Assembly (NCBI GenBank): GCA_019916065.1
Contig: CM034236.1
Span: forward strand, 25,802,358 to 25,866,357
Direction: 5' to 3'
DNA: 64,000 bases
Origin: Vitellaria paradoxa
Lineage: Eukaryota; Streptophyta; Magnoliopsida; Ericales; Sapotaceae
Position numbers and translations under genes: made by a program. This document shows, piece by piece, positions 45,121-55,300 of the stretch. A model generated the notes under the pieces. The model did no database searches. It saw only the letters and a program-made list of their open reading frames with translations, and was not told where the DNA came from. Within the stretch, counting starts at the first letter, position 1, and every line of letters starts with the position of its first letter.

Positions 45121-46808
45121 TGACCGCTCTCTAAATTGGTAGTGGCTCACTCTCAAGTATAAGAGGTCGGTCGTAGTCTTTTCTAGGTGAGTCCTAGGTC
45201 ATCTCCACAGGGAACAAAAGTGTGCCTAAGTGTTGGGAACCTTGTTTCAAAAACACTTGCAAAAATCTCAAAAAGAAAAGATGAAAATCTTTTTGGGGTT
45301 TTCGAATAAGTAATTGAAAATTCGATTTGAAAATAATTGGGAAAACGATTTGAAAGTTTAAAAGAAATACACTTAAACTAAGAATGACACCCTAAGGAAT
45401 CAACCAATTCAAACACTTAACAGAGTACGTGAATTACTTAAACACTTGGATTAATGGAGATACTTGGTTTTAACCTAGTCCTATAATGTCCTCGAAGGCT
45501 TGGACTTGAATATGAAATTAACTTAACCTAACCTTTACACATGTAAGATCAGGCCGAAAAATTCAACGTTAAAAAATCTTATTTCATAAAGAAATTGTAA
45601 CTCCGAGGTCTTGAAGTCAAGTTCGAAATCACCGGGACATGGAATTAACCTCCGATTCACTTTCGTGTAAACGGGGGTCAATTGTATCACAGGGTTTCGT
45701 TTTCGAAAGAAATCAACCTAAAATTACAATTCTTATGTTATCATTCAAAAGATAATGAATTCATTTCAATTTGTTCTGTCCGAGTCCAAGACCTTCAATT
45801 TCATTACGAACCTAGGTTAAAACCAAGAAAAGCCCTAGCCTAGCATAGCGAAAGTATAAGCGGAACAATTCGAAAAGAAAAACATCTTCAATATGCAACA
45901 AACTACAAGAACGAAATAAATCGAAAAGGTTTAAAACAGTTTGAAAGCAAATCAATACAAACTAAGTCTACGAAACACTACGAAGCGAACATACCAGACA
46001 AAACACTTAAAACATGAGATTTTTATTAAAACGAACTAACAAATTAAAACTTACACATGAATTGTACTACGAAAACAAGATTGAACTTGAACAATCCAAA
46101 GCGAAAGCAACGAGTCCCAAATCCTTGGTGCAATTCGAATGTAATTTTTACATAAAACTCTTAGAAGAGAAAATCTAAACTTTTCCTAGGGTTCCCACCC
46201 TGTCCTTATCAAAATTCTACCCTTTTATATTATTACAAAAGTCAGGGGTAAAATGGTAAAATTACACTCTAAATTTCCTGCTGGACTTGTGCTAGAAGAG
46301 TACCCATGGGCGCCCATGCTATAGGTGGGGCGCCCATGCTTGAGGTGTTTGATGAAGTCCTCAAAGAACAGGCCAAAATCAGCAGGCATGACCCTCCTCT
46401 GTGGGCGCCCATCTGATAAAGAGTGGGGCGCCCAAGGTCAGACAGGGGCGCCCATAGGTCTAGGTGGGGCGCCCATGCTTGACTGTTCTCCAACTGTTCG
46501 ATGAAAGGCCTCTGAGAACCTGCTCCTCTCCCAAAATTAGCTCTCTGTGGGCGCCCATCTGCTATAGGGTGGGGCGCCCATGCTTCTGGTGGGGCGCCCA
46601 TGCTTCTGGTGGGGATTATCCCACTTTGTTTCCTTGCTCTTTTGACCTTTCTTTTCATCCTCCTTCACCAAGTGGAGCACCAAAACCTACAAAAGTCCAA
46701 AAGCACATAAATTAGCTTCTTTCCTTAAAAGATAAGAGATTTATGTAATTAAAACACCTAAAACCATTCACATTATCATAGTAAGTGTGCATTTTATGTG
46801 CTCAATCA
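45121..46808 (-). repeat. Element A 5' LTR
   Basis: 1688 bp, nearly identical to 32948-34636. Minus-strand TATA box at about 46218-46230, then transcription toward gag on the left. GGGCGCCC array at 46309-46602. Confidence 0.95.
46309..46602. repeat. GGGCGCCC palindrome array in element A 5' LTR
   Basis: Same nine octamers as in the other LTR, upstream of the TATA box in element sense. Confidence 0.9.
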
Positions 46809-48286
46809 GTGATCAAATTGAAGAGAAAAGAGGTAAATGTGAGCTGAAGGAGGCAAGGGCCTGAAGTTGGAACTGATGGGCGACCCTCAAAAGTGGTGGG
46901 CGCCCCACGGAGGCCACGGGCGCCCCACCCAAAAGCAGATGGGCGCCCACCGAGAGGTGATTTTGGAGAAAAAGTTCAAGTGTCAGAGGCATTTCATCGA
47001 GCAGTTGGTGGAGGCTACCCACGGGCGCCCCTCACTACCCACGGGCGCCCCACCCTTAATCAGATAGGCACCCGTTGAGAGGGTGTTTTGGGGCTGTTTC
47101 ATTGGGAACTTCATCAAACACCTTTGACAACCAAGCCACGGGTGCCCCTGATGACCTCTCCAGCATATGTTCAGAATGAAGTTTATAATGTGATTTTACC
47201 ATTATACCCTTGAACTATGTAATGATATAAAAGGGTAGATTTTTGATGTACTGAGGGGTCGGAAAAACCTTACGCACTTCTTCTCTTTTCTTAGTTTAGT
47301 TTAGATTAGGGTTAGGTTTTTTATTCTGCTTTGGATTGTTTAGGTTCTATTTGGTCTTTGCTATCAGATTTGCGTGTAAGTTTTACTTGTTAATTCATTT
47401 CTCATATAAGGTTCATGTTCTCTGTGCTTTGTCTTGTATGTTCGCTGCGTAGGGTTCGTAGTCTTAGTTTGGATTGACTTGCTTTCGAAATTGTTTTAAA
47501 GCTTTTCAGTCTATTTCGTTCTTGTGTTTTGTTGCATGATGAAGATGTTTCTCTTTTCGAATTGCTTTGTTTATACTTTCGCTATGCTAGGCTTGGGCTT
47601 TTCTTGGTTTTAATCTAGGTTCGTAATGAAATCGAAGGTCTTGGGCTCGGATAAAGCAAATTAAAATAAATTTATTTTCTTTTGAATGATAATGTAATAA
47701 TTGTAATTTTAGGTTGATTTTCGAAAACGAAACCCTTTGATATAATTGACCTCTGTTACACTAGCGTGAATCGGAGCTCAATTCCATGTCCCGGTGATTT
47801 CGAACTTGACTTCAAAACCCTAGAATTGCAGTTTCTTTACGAAATATGGTTTTCCAATGTTGAATCTTCCGACCTAATTTTACATGTGTAAAGATTAGGT
47901 TGAGTTAACTACGTATTCGAGTTCAAGCCTTCGAGGACATTACAGGACTAGGTTAAAGCCAAGTGTTTCCATTCACATAGTTGTTTAAGTTCAATTCACG
48001 TCGTCTGTTAAGTTTTCAAATTGATTGTTTTGCTTAGTGTTTTCGTTTTTTCGTCTAATTTGTGTTTTCAATTTTCAAATCATCATTTCAATTCCCCAGT
48101 CGAAAACTCCAAAAAGATTTTAATCTTTTCATTTCAAGATTTTCGCAAGTGTTTTCGAAACCAAGTTTTCCAAACATTTAGCCACACCCTTGCTCCCTGT
48201 GGAAGATGACCTAGGACTCACCTAGACTAAACTCAACCGACCTCTTATACTTGAGAGTGAGCCACTACCAAATTAGAGAGCGGTCA
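46809..48286 (+). repeat. Element B 5' LTR, second part
   Basis: Continues the LTR from 32947 after the duplicated gtgat and ends AGAGCGGTCA. TATA box TATAAAA at 47226-47232. Five exact GGGCGCCC plus decayed variants (gggcgaccc, gggtgcccc, ggcaccc) at 46880-47150. Shares its end and much of its 3' half with the LTR of element A, but their U3-like halves differ. Confidence 0.93.
46880..47150. repeat. GGGCGCCC palindrome array in element B 5' LTR
   Basis: Exact octamers near 46897, 46918, 46939, 47023 and 47042, set in ggtgggcgccccacgg, cacgggcgccccaccc and gatgggcgcccaccga. Variants differ mainly at the central CG. The partner array is at 63790-64000. Confidence 0.88.
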
Positions 48287-48292
48287 AGTTTT

Positions 48293-48310
48293 TGGCGCCA
48301 TTGCCGGGGA
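48293..48310 (+). other. Element B primer-binding site, tRNA-Asp type
   Basis: TGGCGCCATTGCCGGGGA, one mismatch from the tRNA-Asp complement and at a different base from element A's mismatch. Confidence 0.85.
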
Positions 48311-48528
48311 ACGACGGTGTGTTTGTGCTGAACTCGGAGGGCTTGTGGATGAAAGCACCTGCTGGTGCGGTTACATTTGGACTTCCAGGTGACATTGCTC
48401 ATTTTTTCTTTTCTTGTGCATATTTCTTTTTTTTTTTTATTTGGATTCCTTTTCTCTAGTTCTAGGATTTTTACTCTTTTAGATATTTGAAAAAAAAAAA
48501 AAACAAACTTAGGATAGTAGTCCACTGC

Positions 48529-48972
48529 ATGTTTTTTAGGTCAGGCAAGGTTGTCGAAGTCATTCTAGATCATAGTAACCCTTCTTACATTCCTAAGCCT
48601 TTAGAGCCCCCTATCTTAGCTTCACTCACGAATTCCTAATCGTTAGACTCAATGGCAAATTTAGAAGGGGATGGAAGTGTCAATGGGGATGATGGAGCCC
48701 CATAAATTAGGAGGATTAGGGATCACCTTAACCCTGTTAGGCAAACCACACCATCCTGTATCATTTTGCCTTTGAATAGGGGAAATTTCACCTTAAGACT
48801 AGGAATCATCCAACTCCTACCTAACTTTCATGGTCTTGATTCTGAAAACCCGTATAACCACTTAAGAGAGTTTGAGGAAGTGACCAACACTTGTGTAGAC
48901 CTGAATGCCAATGAGGATGTTGTCCGACTTCAACTGTTCCCATTTTCCCTTAAGGACAAAGCCAAACTGTGG
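48529..48972 (+). pseudogene. Element B gag, N-terminal part
   Basis: Starts ATG 48529 (MFFRSGKVVEVILDHSN) and follows element A gag closely up to KDKAKLW, where element C enters. In-frame TAA at 48637-48639 and 48703-48705. The protein resumes at 53759. Confidence 0.88.
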
Positions 48973-49332
48973 TGTTGGGACTTGTGGCTCATACAGAGAG
49001 AAACCAAGTGCTAGGAAGGACTCGAATTCAACGTGTAGTGGGCTGGGCCGTAGGCCCGAAGGTTTGGGGGGTGGGCGGGCAACGCCCCTCGCGGTACGGT
49101 ACGGTATAATTAAGGGTATTTTTGGAATCAGACCATGTAATCCTATTAGGGTTAGGAATAGAGATGGCTATAAATATTCTCTATGTAACCCTGTGATCAA
49201 TAATAAAGAACTCTCGCTCTCGCTCCTATGGACGTACCCAGATTTTGGGGAATCACGTAAATCTGTGTGTTGATCTTTTACTATTTTTCTTCCATATATC
49301 GTGTGTGTGTGTGTGTGTAAATCGATCCTACA
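48973..49332 (+). repeat. Element C 5' LTR
   Basis: 360 bp, TGTTGGGAC to GATCCTACA. TATA box TATAAAT at 49169-49175 and AATAAAG near 49202 as a poly(A) signal. A GT microsatellite lies near its end (49301-49318). Confidence 0.93.
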
Positions 49333-49335
49333 AAT

Positions 49336-49348
49336 TGGTATCAGAGCC
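49336..49348 (+). other. Element C primer-binding site
   Basis: TGGTATCAGAGCC, an exact match to the initiator tRNA-Met complement, three bases after the LTR. Confidence 0.92.
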
Positions 49349-49389
49349 AGGTTGAATCACATGAAGAACGATGGTGGGAAGTTCGTCTA

Positions 49390-50160
49390 TTACAAAGTTC
49401 AATGTAGAAAAGTTCGACGGGACTGGGAATTTCGGACTATAGCAACAGCAGGTAAAAGATCTGTTAATACAGCAGGGTTTGGTGAAGGCGTTGAACGGGG
49501 CTAAGAACTATAGATGTGTGACATTCACGGATGACTGGGAAGAACTACAGATGAAGGCAGTGAGTACGATTCGTCTGTGTCTTGCAAACGAAGTTATGTA
49601 TCACGTCATTGGTGATGACTCGCCTGCTAGTGTTTGGGCTAAACGGGAGAGCAGGTATATGTTAAAGTCTTTGACAAATAAACTGTTTTTAAAACAGAAG
49701 TTATTTGGATTGAAGATGGCCGAGGGTTTCGATCTAATTCAGCATATTCATACGTTCAATCAACTTGTTAGGGATCTGCTAAGGATTGACGTGAAATTTG
49801 AAGAGGAAGACCAGGCTCTGATGTTGCTGTCCTCGTTATCATCTTTTCTCGACACGCTCGTTACAACTCTACTTCGGGGGAAAGAAACCCTAGAACTAGA
49901 GGAGGACACTACAACACTTTTGGTATATAACTAACGCAAGCAACAGGCTGATTTATCTCAGGGTGAAGGACTGGTGGCAAAGGGGTACGAGAATCGTGGA
50001 AGAAAGAAGGAAAGGGGTAAAGCAGGTGGAGGCTATGGGAGATCTCAGTTGAGGGGGCAGTCCAGTGAAGGGTTTGCATACAAGTGTTACAAGTGCCACG
50101 AACCGGGACACATGAAGAAAAACTGCCCTAAAAAGGGCACAAACTGGAAGAAGAAATAGG
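49390..50160 (+). pseudogene. Element C gag
   Basis: The copia gag frame reads FNVEKFDGTGNFGL, then TAG 49440-49442 (Trp expected), QQQVKDLLIQQGLVKALNG, FLKQKLFGLKMAEGFDLIQHI, and after TAA near 49932 a CCHC knuckle CYKCHEPGHMKKNC (about 50089-50130). Ends TAG 50158-50160. Apart from these stops the frame is continuous. Confidence 0.85.
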
Positions 50161-51560
50161 GAAGGGCAGAGGAGAAGAAAGATGGACTGTCAAATTCCGT
50201 GAATGTCGCACAGCAAGATTTGGAAGAAGATAGTGATATGCTTTCGGTATCAGTTCATGTGGATCATCTGTCAGAATCATGGATTCTGGATTCAGCATGC
50301 TCTTATCACATGTCTCCTAGCAGTCAATGAATTGTGATACTGTTCTTATGGGCAATAATGCATCTTGCAAAGTCATAGGAATATGGACAATTAAAATCAG
50401 AATGTTTGATGGTATTGTGAGAACCTTGGGTGATGTTAGGCAAGTTCCAGATTTGAGGAAAAACTTAATTTCAATGGGAACCATAGACTCTGCAGGCTAC
50501 GGGTACAAAATAGAAAGTGGAGTAATGAAGGTAACGAAAGGTGCTATGGTGATCTTGAAGGGTTTAAAAGGTCCTGGAAACATTTATAAGCTGATAGGGG
50601 GTGCAGTTGTAGGTGGAGCCGCTGCCACTGTAACTGAAGATGCTGATGATACTATGCTTTGGCATATGCGTCTGGGGCATATGGGGGAACGTGGGATGTT
50701 GGAGCTACATAAGAGGAATCTGGTGAAAGGGGTGAAATCGTGCAAGGTTGGATTCTACAAGTTTTGTGTTCTAGGGAAACAGTGTAAGGTGTAGTTTAGA
50801 GGTGCTATTCATAGAACTAAAGGAATTATTGACTACATACATTCAGATGTTTGGGGGCCAGTGAGTGTAGCTTCGAAAAGAGGATCTCTGTATTTTGTGA
50901 CCTTTATTGATGATTTTTCGAGGAAAGTTTGGGTGTACTTCATGAAACACAAATCTAAAATTTTTGATAAATTCAAGGTGTGGAAAGCTGAAGTGGAAAA
51001 TCAGACAGGGAAGCAAATTAAGTGCCTCAGGACAGATAATGGGAAAGAGTACAAAAATGGGCCTTTTCTGAAGTTTTGTGAGAAACACGGGATTCAGCGA
51101 CACTTTATAGTTCGTAAGACACCTCAGCAGAATGGGGTGGCAGAAAGGATGAACAGAACTATAGCGGAGAAAACACGGTGTATCAGATTGAATGCAGGAC
51201 TTCCTAAGATTTTTTGGGCAGAAGCAGTGAATATGGCATGTTTTATTATAAATAGGTCACCGAGTATTGCTCTGGATGGAAAGATAGTGGAAGAGGTGTG
51301 GATAGGGAGAGATGTAGATTATTCAGTTCTTTGAGTTTTTGGATGTCCAGCCTATGTTCATGTTCCCGAGGATGAGAGGTTAAAGCTTGATGCGAAATCC
51401 AAACAATGTATCTTCATTGGGTATGAAAAAGGGGTAAAAAGGTACAAGCTTTGGGATCCAGAAACAAAAAATGTAGTGATCAGTAGAGATGTGATATTTG
51501 ATAAAGCTTCTATGGTCAATACACATCAGAAATTCGAGTCAGCGGATGGTAACAAGCAGT
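50161..51560 (+). pseudogene. Element C protease-integrase
   Basis: Protease box ESWILDSACSYHMSP near 50275-50315 (Asp-Ser-Ala in place of the common Asp-Ser-Gly). GAG-pre-integrase zinc region: LWHMRLGHMGERGMLELHK near 50660-50715, with CKVGFYKFCVLGKQCK. Integrase core: FIDDFSRKVWVYF (Asp), CLRTDNGKEY (Asp), TPQQNGVAERMNRT (Glu), then VFGCPAYVHVP. Stops at TAG near 50792 and TGA 51332-51334. Confidence 0.87.
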
Positions 51561-52579
51561 AGGGTATACAAGTTGAGCTGAATGGTTCTGACACATATGG
51601 TTCTGAGTCAGAAGAACAACAGAAACATCAGCAGCAAGAAAGCACAGCCACGGGGAGACCCAGACGTACTATCAAAGCACCTAAAAGGTATGGGTTTGAG
51701 GATGGTTTCTTTTGCTTTGACTACTACCAGTGGGGATCTGTCTACTTTTCAGGAGGACATCAGTAGTTCTGAAAAGGATAGATGGATGGAAGCCATGATG
51801 AAGGAAATGGAGTCATTGCATAAGAACCAGGCTTGGGAATTGACAGAACTGCCCGAGGGAAAGAAGACAGTGGGTTGCAAATGGATGTATAAAAGGAAAG
51901 AAGCTGCGTCAGAAGGAAAAAGAGAAGTTCAAGACTCGGTTAGTAGCAAAAGGGTACTCACAGAGAAAGGGAATTGATTATGATAAAGTCTTTTCTCCAG
52001 TTGTGAGGCATACTTCGATTAGAATTATCTTGGCATTGGTGGCTTGCTATGATCTGGACTTAGAGCAGCTGGATGTGAAAACGGCTTTTCTCCATGGTGA
52101 TTTGGAGGAAGTTATTTACATAGAGCAGCCTGAGGGGTTCAAGCAGCCAGGGACTGAGCACCTTGTATGTAGGTTGAGGAAGTCGCTTTATGGGCTTAAG
52201 CAGTCTCCAAGACAATGGTACAAGAAGTTTGATTCGTACATGATTCGGATCGGGTTCACACGTTGTGAGTATGATTGTTGCGTTTATGTTAAGAGTCTTA
52301 ATGATGGATCCTGTATTTTTCTGCTACTTTATGTGGATGATATGCTTATTGCTGCGAAGAGTTTAGTTGAAGTCTTTGTTGAGGAAGAAATTTGATATGA
52401 AAGATTTAGGTGCTACAAAGAAAATACTTGGAATGGAGATTCACAGAGATAGGTCAGCTGGGAAGCTGTGGTTATCTCAGAAGGATTATGTCATGAAAGT
52501 GTTGGAAAGATTTAGTATGGATAATGCAAAGTCAGTGAGTACTCCTTTGGCGAATCATTTCAGATTGTCTTTAGCTTAG
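51561..52579 (+). pseudogene. Element C reverse transcriptase
   Basis: RT motifs in order: WMEAMMKEMESLHKNQAWEL near 51785, GCKWMYKRK, then a frame change near 51925; KGIDYDKVFSPVVRHTSI near 51970; LDVKTAFLHGDLEEVIYIEQ near 52070; KSLYGLKQSPRQWYKKFD near 52180; catalytic YVDDMLIA near 52331. A further frameshift lies near 52375 and TAG at 52577-52579. Confidence 0.88.
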
Positions 52580-52609
52580 TGTCCAAAATCAGCTGAAGAA
52601 ATTCAGGAC

Positions 52610-53287
52610 ATGTCAAAAGTACCTTATGCCAGCATAGTTGGTTGCTTGATATATGCAATGGTGTGTACAAGACCCGATTTGGCACATGCAGTTAGCATAG
52701 TTAGTAAGTACATGGCCAATCCAAGTAGAGAGCATTGGGCAATAGTCAAGTGGATTTTCAGATACTTGAGAGGTACAGTGGACCGTAGGATTATGTTTGC
52801 AAGGCAACAAGATCAGATTTCAGTTGTAGGGTTTGTTGATGCTGATTATGCTGGAGGTATGGATGACAGAAGGTCTACGACAGGGTATGTGTTTACTCTT
52901 ACAGGTGGTCCTATTTGTTGGAAATCCATGGTACAACTTCAAGTGGCTTTATCTACTACTGAGTCTAAATATATAGCGGTGACTGAGGCTACTAAGGAAG
53001 CATTGTGGCTAAAGGGGTTAGTGAAAGAATTGGGCATAGATCAAGGTGGAGTGCAGTTGTTCTGTGATAGTCAGAGTGCCATTTATTTGGCAAAGCATCA
53101 GGTGTATCACGCGCGGACCAAGCACATCGATGTGAGATTTCACAAAGTGAGGGAGTTAGTTGCTATGGGTGACTTGATACTTAAGAAGGTGCACACTTCA
53201 GAGAATGCAGCCGATATGTTGACAAAGACAGTTACCACAGACAAGTTCGAGCATTGCTTGGACTTGGTTAATGTCTCTCTTTGTTAG
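52610..53287 (+). CDS. Element C RNase H and C-terminal pol
   Basis: Open for 225 codons: YASIVGCLIYAMVCTRPDLA (RT tail), GFVDADYAGGMDDRRSTTGY (RNase H Asp), LSTTESKYIAVTEATKEALW (Glu), LFCDSQSAIYLAKH (Asp), RTKHIDVRFHKVRE, and ADMLTKTV. All expected copia RNase H motifs are present. It is joined to the upstream RT in the same frame after the TAG. Confidence 0.9.
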   Translation: MSKVPYASIVGCLIYAMVCTRPDLAHAVSIVSKYMANPSREHWAIVKWIFRYLRGTVDRRIMFARQQDQISVVGFVDADYAGGMDDRRSTTGYVFTLTGGPICWKSMVQLQVALSTTESKYIAVTEATKEALWLKGLVKELGIDQGGVQLFCDSQSAIYLAKHQVYHARTKHIDVRFHKVRELVAMGDLILKKVHTSENAADMLTKTVTTDKFEHCLDLVNVSLC

Positions 53288-53351
53288 AGATGAGACATTC
53301 CCCCTAAACCAGTTGAACGAGGCTGTTTGACTCCTGAAGGGGTGGGTATTC

Positions 53352-53365
53352 GCCAAGGTGGAGAT
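53352..53365 (+). other. Element C polypurine tract
   Basis: gccaaggtggagat immediately before the 3' LTR, the standard copia form. Confidence 0.85.
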
Positions 53366-53753
53366 TGTTAGGACTTGTGGCTCATACGGAGAGAAACCAA
53401 GTGCTAGGAAGGAATCAGATTCAACGCGTAGTGGGCTGGGCCGTAGGCCTGAAGGTTTGGGGGGTGCGGGGGGCAACGCCCCTCACGGTATGGTACGTAT
53501 AATTAAGAGTATTTTGGGAATCAGATCATGTAATCCTACTAGGGTTAGGAATAAACCATGTAATCCTGTTAGGGTTAGGAATAGAGATGGCTATAAATAT
53601 TCTCTATGTAACCCTGTGATCAATAAGAAAGAACTCTCGATCTCGCTCCCGTGGACGTACCCAGATTTTGGGGAACCACGTAAATCTGTGTGTTGATCTT
53701 TTACTGTTTTTCTTCCATATATCGTGTGTGTGCGTGTGTAAATTGATCCTACA
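53366..53753 (+). repeat. Element C 3' LTR
   Basis: 388 bp, TGTTAGGAC to GATCCTACA. It differs from the 5' LTR at many positions and has an extra copy of a roughly 30-bp unit (catgtaatcctRYtagggtt, twice within 53526-53582). Confidence 0.93.
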
Positions 53754-53758
53754 TGTGG

Positions 53759-55300
53759 CTCAGCTCCCTTCGCCCTCGTTCCATTGGAACTTGGTGCGAA
53801 ATGCAAACCAAGTTTCTAAAAAAGTATTTTCCAACCCAAAAGACTCAACACTATAGGCAACAGATCATCACGTTTTCATGCAAGTCTAATGAGAACTTCT
53901 GTCGTGATTGGGAGAGGTTCAAGGACCTCTTGATGGCTTGTCCTCACCATGGCTTTGAGTCATGGAGGTTAGTGAGTATCTTCCATGAGTCTTTAACTCC
54001 CAGTCTCAAACAACTTGTCTCAACCATGTGCAATGGTACCCTCTTTGACAAGACTGCGGAGGAGGCCATGGATTTCTTTGACATGGTAGCTGAAGACTCA
54101 AATGATTGGGAAATTGGACCACCATCATCTTCTGAACATAGGTATCCTGTACCTAGTCGCCAATTAGAGTTGAGTGAAAATGACGATTTTCGGGCTAGGT
54201 TAGCCGCCTTGCAACATAAGCTTGATTCACTTGAATTGAAGAACAAGGAAAAGTTGGTTGAGAAGAAAGTGGTTTGCACCATTTGTGATCAAATGGGGCA
54301 TGATGCAAATTCGTGCCCTGAATTGCCTTTGCTTAGGGAGATAGCCTACGGTCAAGCTTACATCAACAATGCACCAAACCGTCCATTCCAAAATAGGGGT
54401 CAAACAAATGCTCTTTATCCACAAAGTGGACATGTCCCTTACCAAGGGGGAAGCCAAGCTTCCAATGCTTATCCCCCAAGGTGGAGGAACCATCCAGGTT
54501 TCTCGTGGAGGAATGATAATTCGGGACAATCATTTTAGCAACCACCTCCTTCACCATCACCCCAATTCCAACAGCCCAGTTCTGATGCATACCAACCTCC
54601 ACATAAGAGACTTATTAAGGATACTCTTAATCAATTTATGCAACAACAACTGAACATCAACAATCAAGTAACTCGGGCTTTGGATGACATTAAGGGCCAA
54701 GTCTCTAAGTTGACCCAAGCTATGAGTACCACTCAGAGTGGTAAACTCCTTGCACAACCTTTTCCCAACTCGAAAGGCCAGGCGAACATGACTGAGTCGT
54801 TGACCTTAAGTACTACCCCACATGAGCAAGTTCAAGCTGTCACCACTTTGCGGAGTGGTAAGATCATTCAAAGCCAATTGACCCTAGAGCCAATGTCCCT
54901 AGTGAAAAGTTGGGTTCAAAGGGTAGCGAGGAGGTCGAAAAGATTGAGAGTGGAGAGAAAGGAAAAGAGCAAGAGGAATTGAAAGTGGAGGATAAGAAAG
55001 AGAATGGAGGGATTGAAAAAGAGAGTGAAGAGGAAGCTAGTAAGGGGCCATTGGTTAGGCCAATAGACCATCCTATTGAGCACATGCCTAGACCACATTT
55101 TCCCCAGAGATTAGCAAAGGGCAAGAATGAGATGTTGAACTCAGAAATTTATGAGATGTTCAAACAAGTGAGAATCAACATCCCATTACTTGAGGCTATC
55201 AAGCAGAATCCCTCTTATGCTAAGTTTCTCAAGGATATGTGCACTGTGAAGAGGAGGCTCAATGTCAAGGAAAAAGCTTTCTTGACAGAACAAGCTAGTG
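53759..55300 (+). pseudogene. Element B gag, C-terminal part
   Basis: Resumes LSSLRPRSIGTW, FLKKYFPTQKT, the CCHC knuckle CTICDQMGHDANSC (about 54277-54318), and the Gln/Pro/Asn linker. Breaks against element A: TAG 54536-54538 (CAG in A) and a 1-bp deletion near 54875. After that the frame from 54910 continues with a Glu/Lys-rich segment longer than in A (EKGKEQEELKVEDKKENGG), then MPRPHFPQRLAKGKNEMLN and VKRRLNVKEKAFLTEQ. Here the junction to protease is open (GAA where A has TAA). Confidence 0.88.

Larger units (their letters stand above)
32948..46808 (-). mobile_element. Element A: near-complete Athila-type Ty3/gypsy retrotransposon
   Basis: 13,861 bp with LTRs at both ends (1689 and 1688 bp) and target duplication gtgat (32943-32947 and 46809-46813). 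Order in element sense: LTR, tRNA-Asp-type primer site, gag-pol 44860-39278, third ORF 38297-36979, long non-coding stretch, polypurine tract, LTR. By eye the LTRs differ at about seven substitutions and one 1-bp indel, so the insertion is recent. Gag-pol is interrupted by two stop codons only. Confidence 0.95.
48973..53753 (+). mobile_element. Element C: Ty1/copia retrotransposon in element B gag
   Basis: 4,781 bp with LTRs 48973-49332 and 53366-53753 and target duplication tgtgg (48968-48972 and 53754-53758). Joining B across one tgtgg restores the KAKLW-LSSLRP reading seen in element A. It contains gag, protease, integrase, RT and RNase H in copia order, with several stops and frameshifts. 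Lineage probably Tork-like, with low certainty. Confidence 0.95.
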
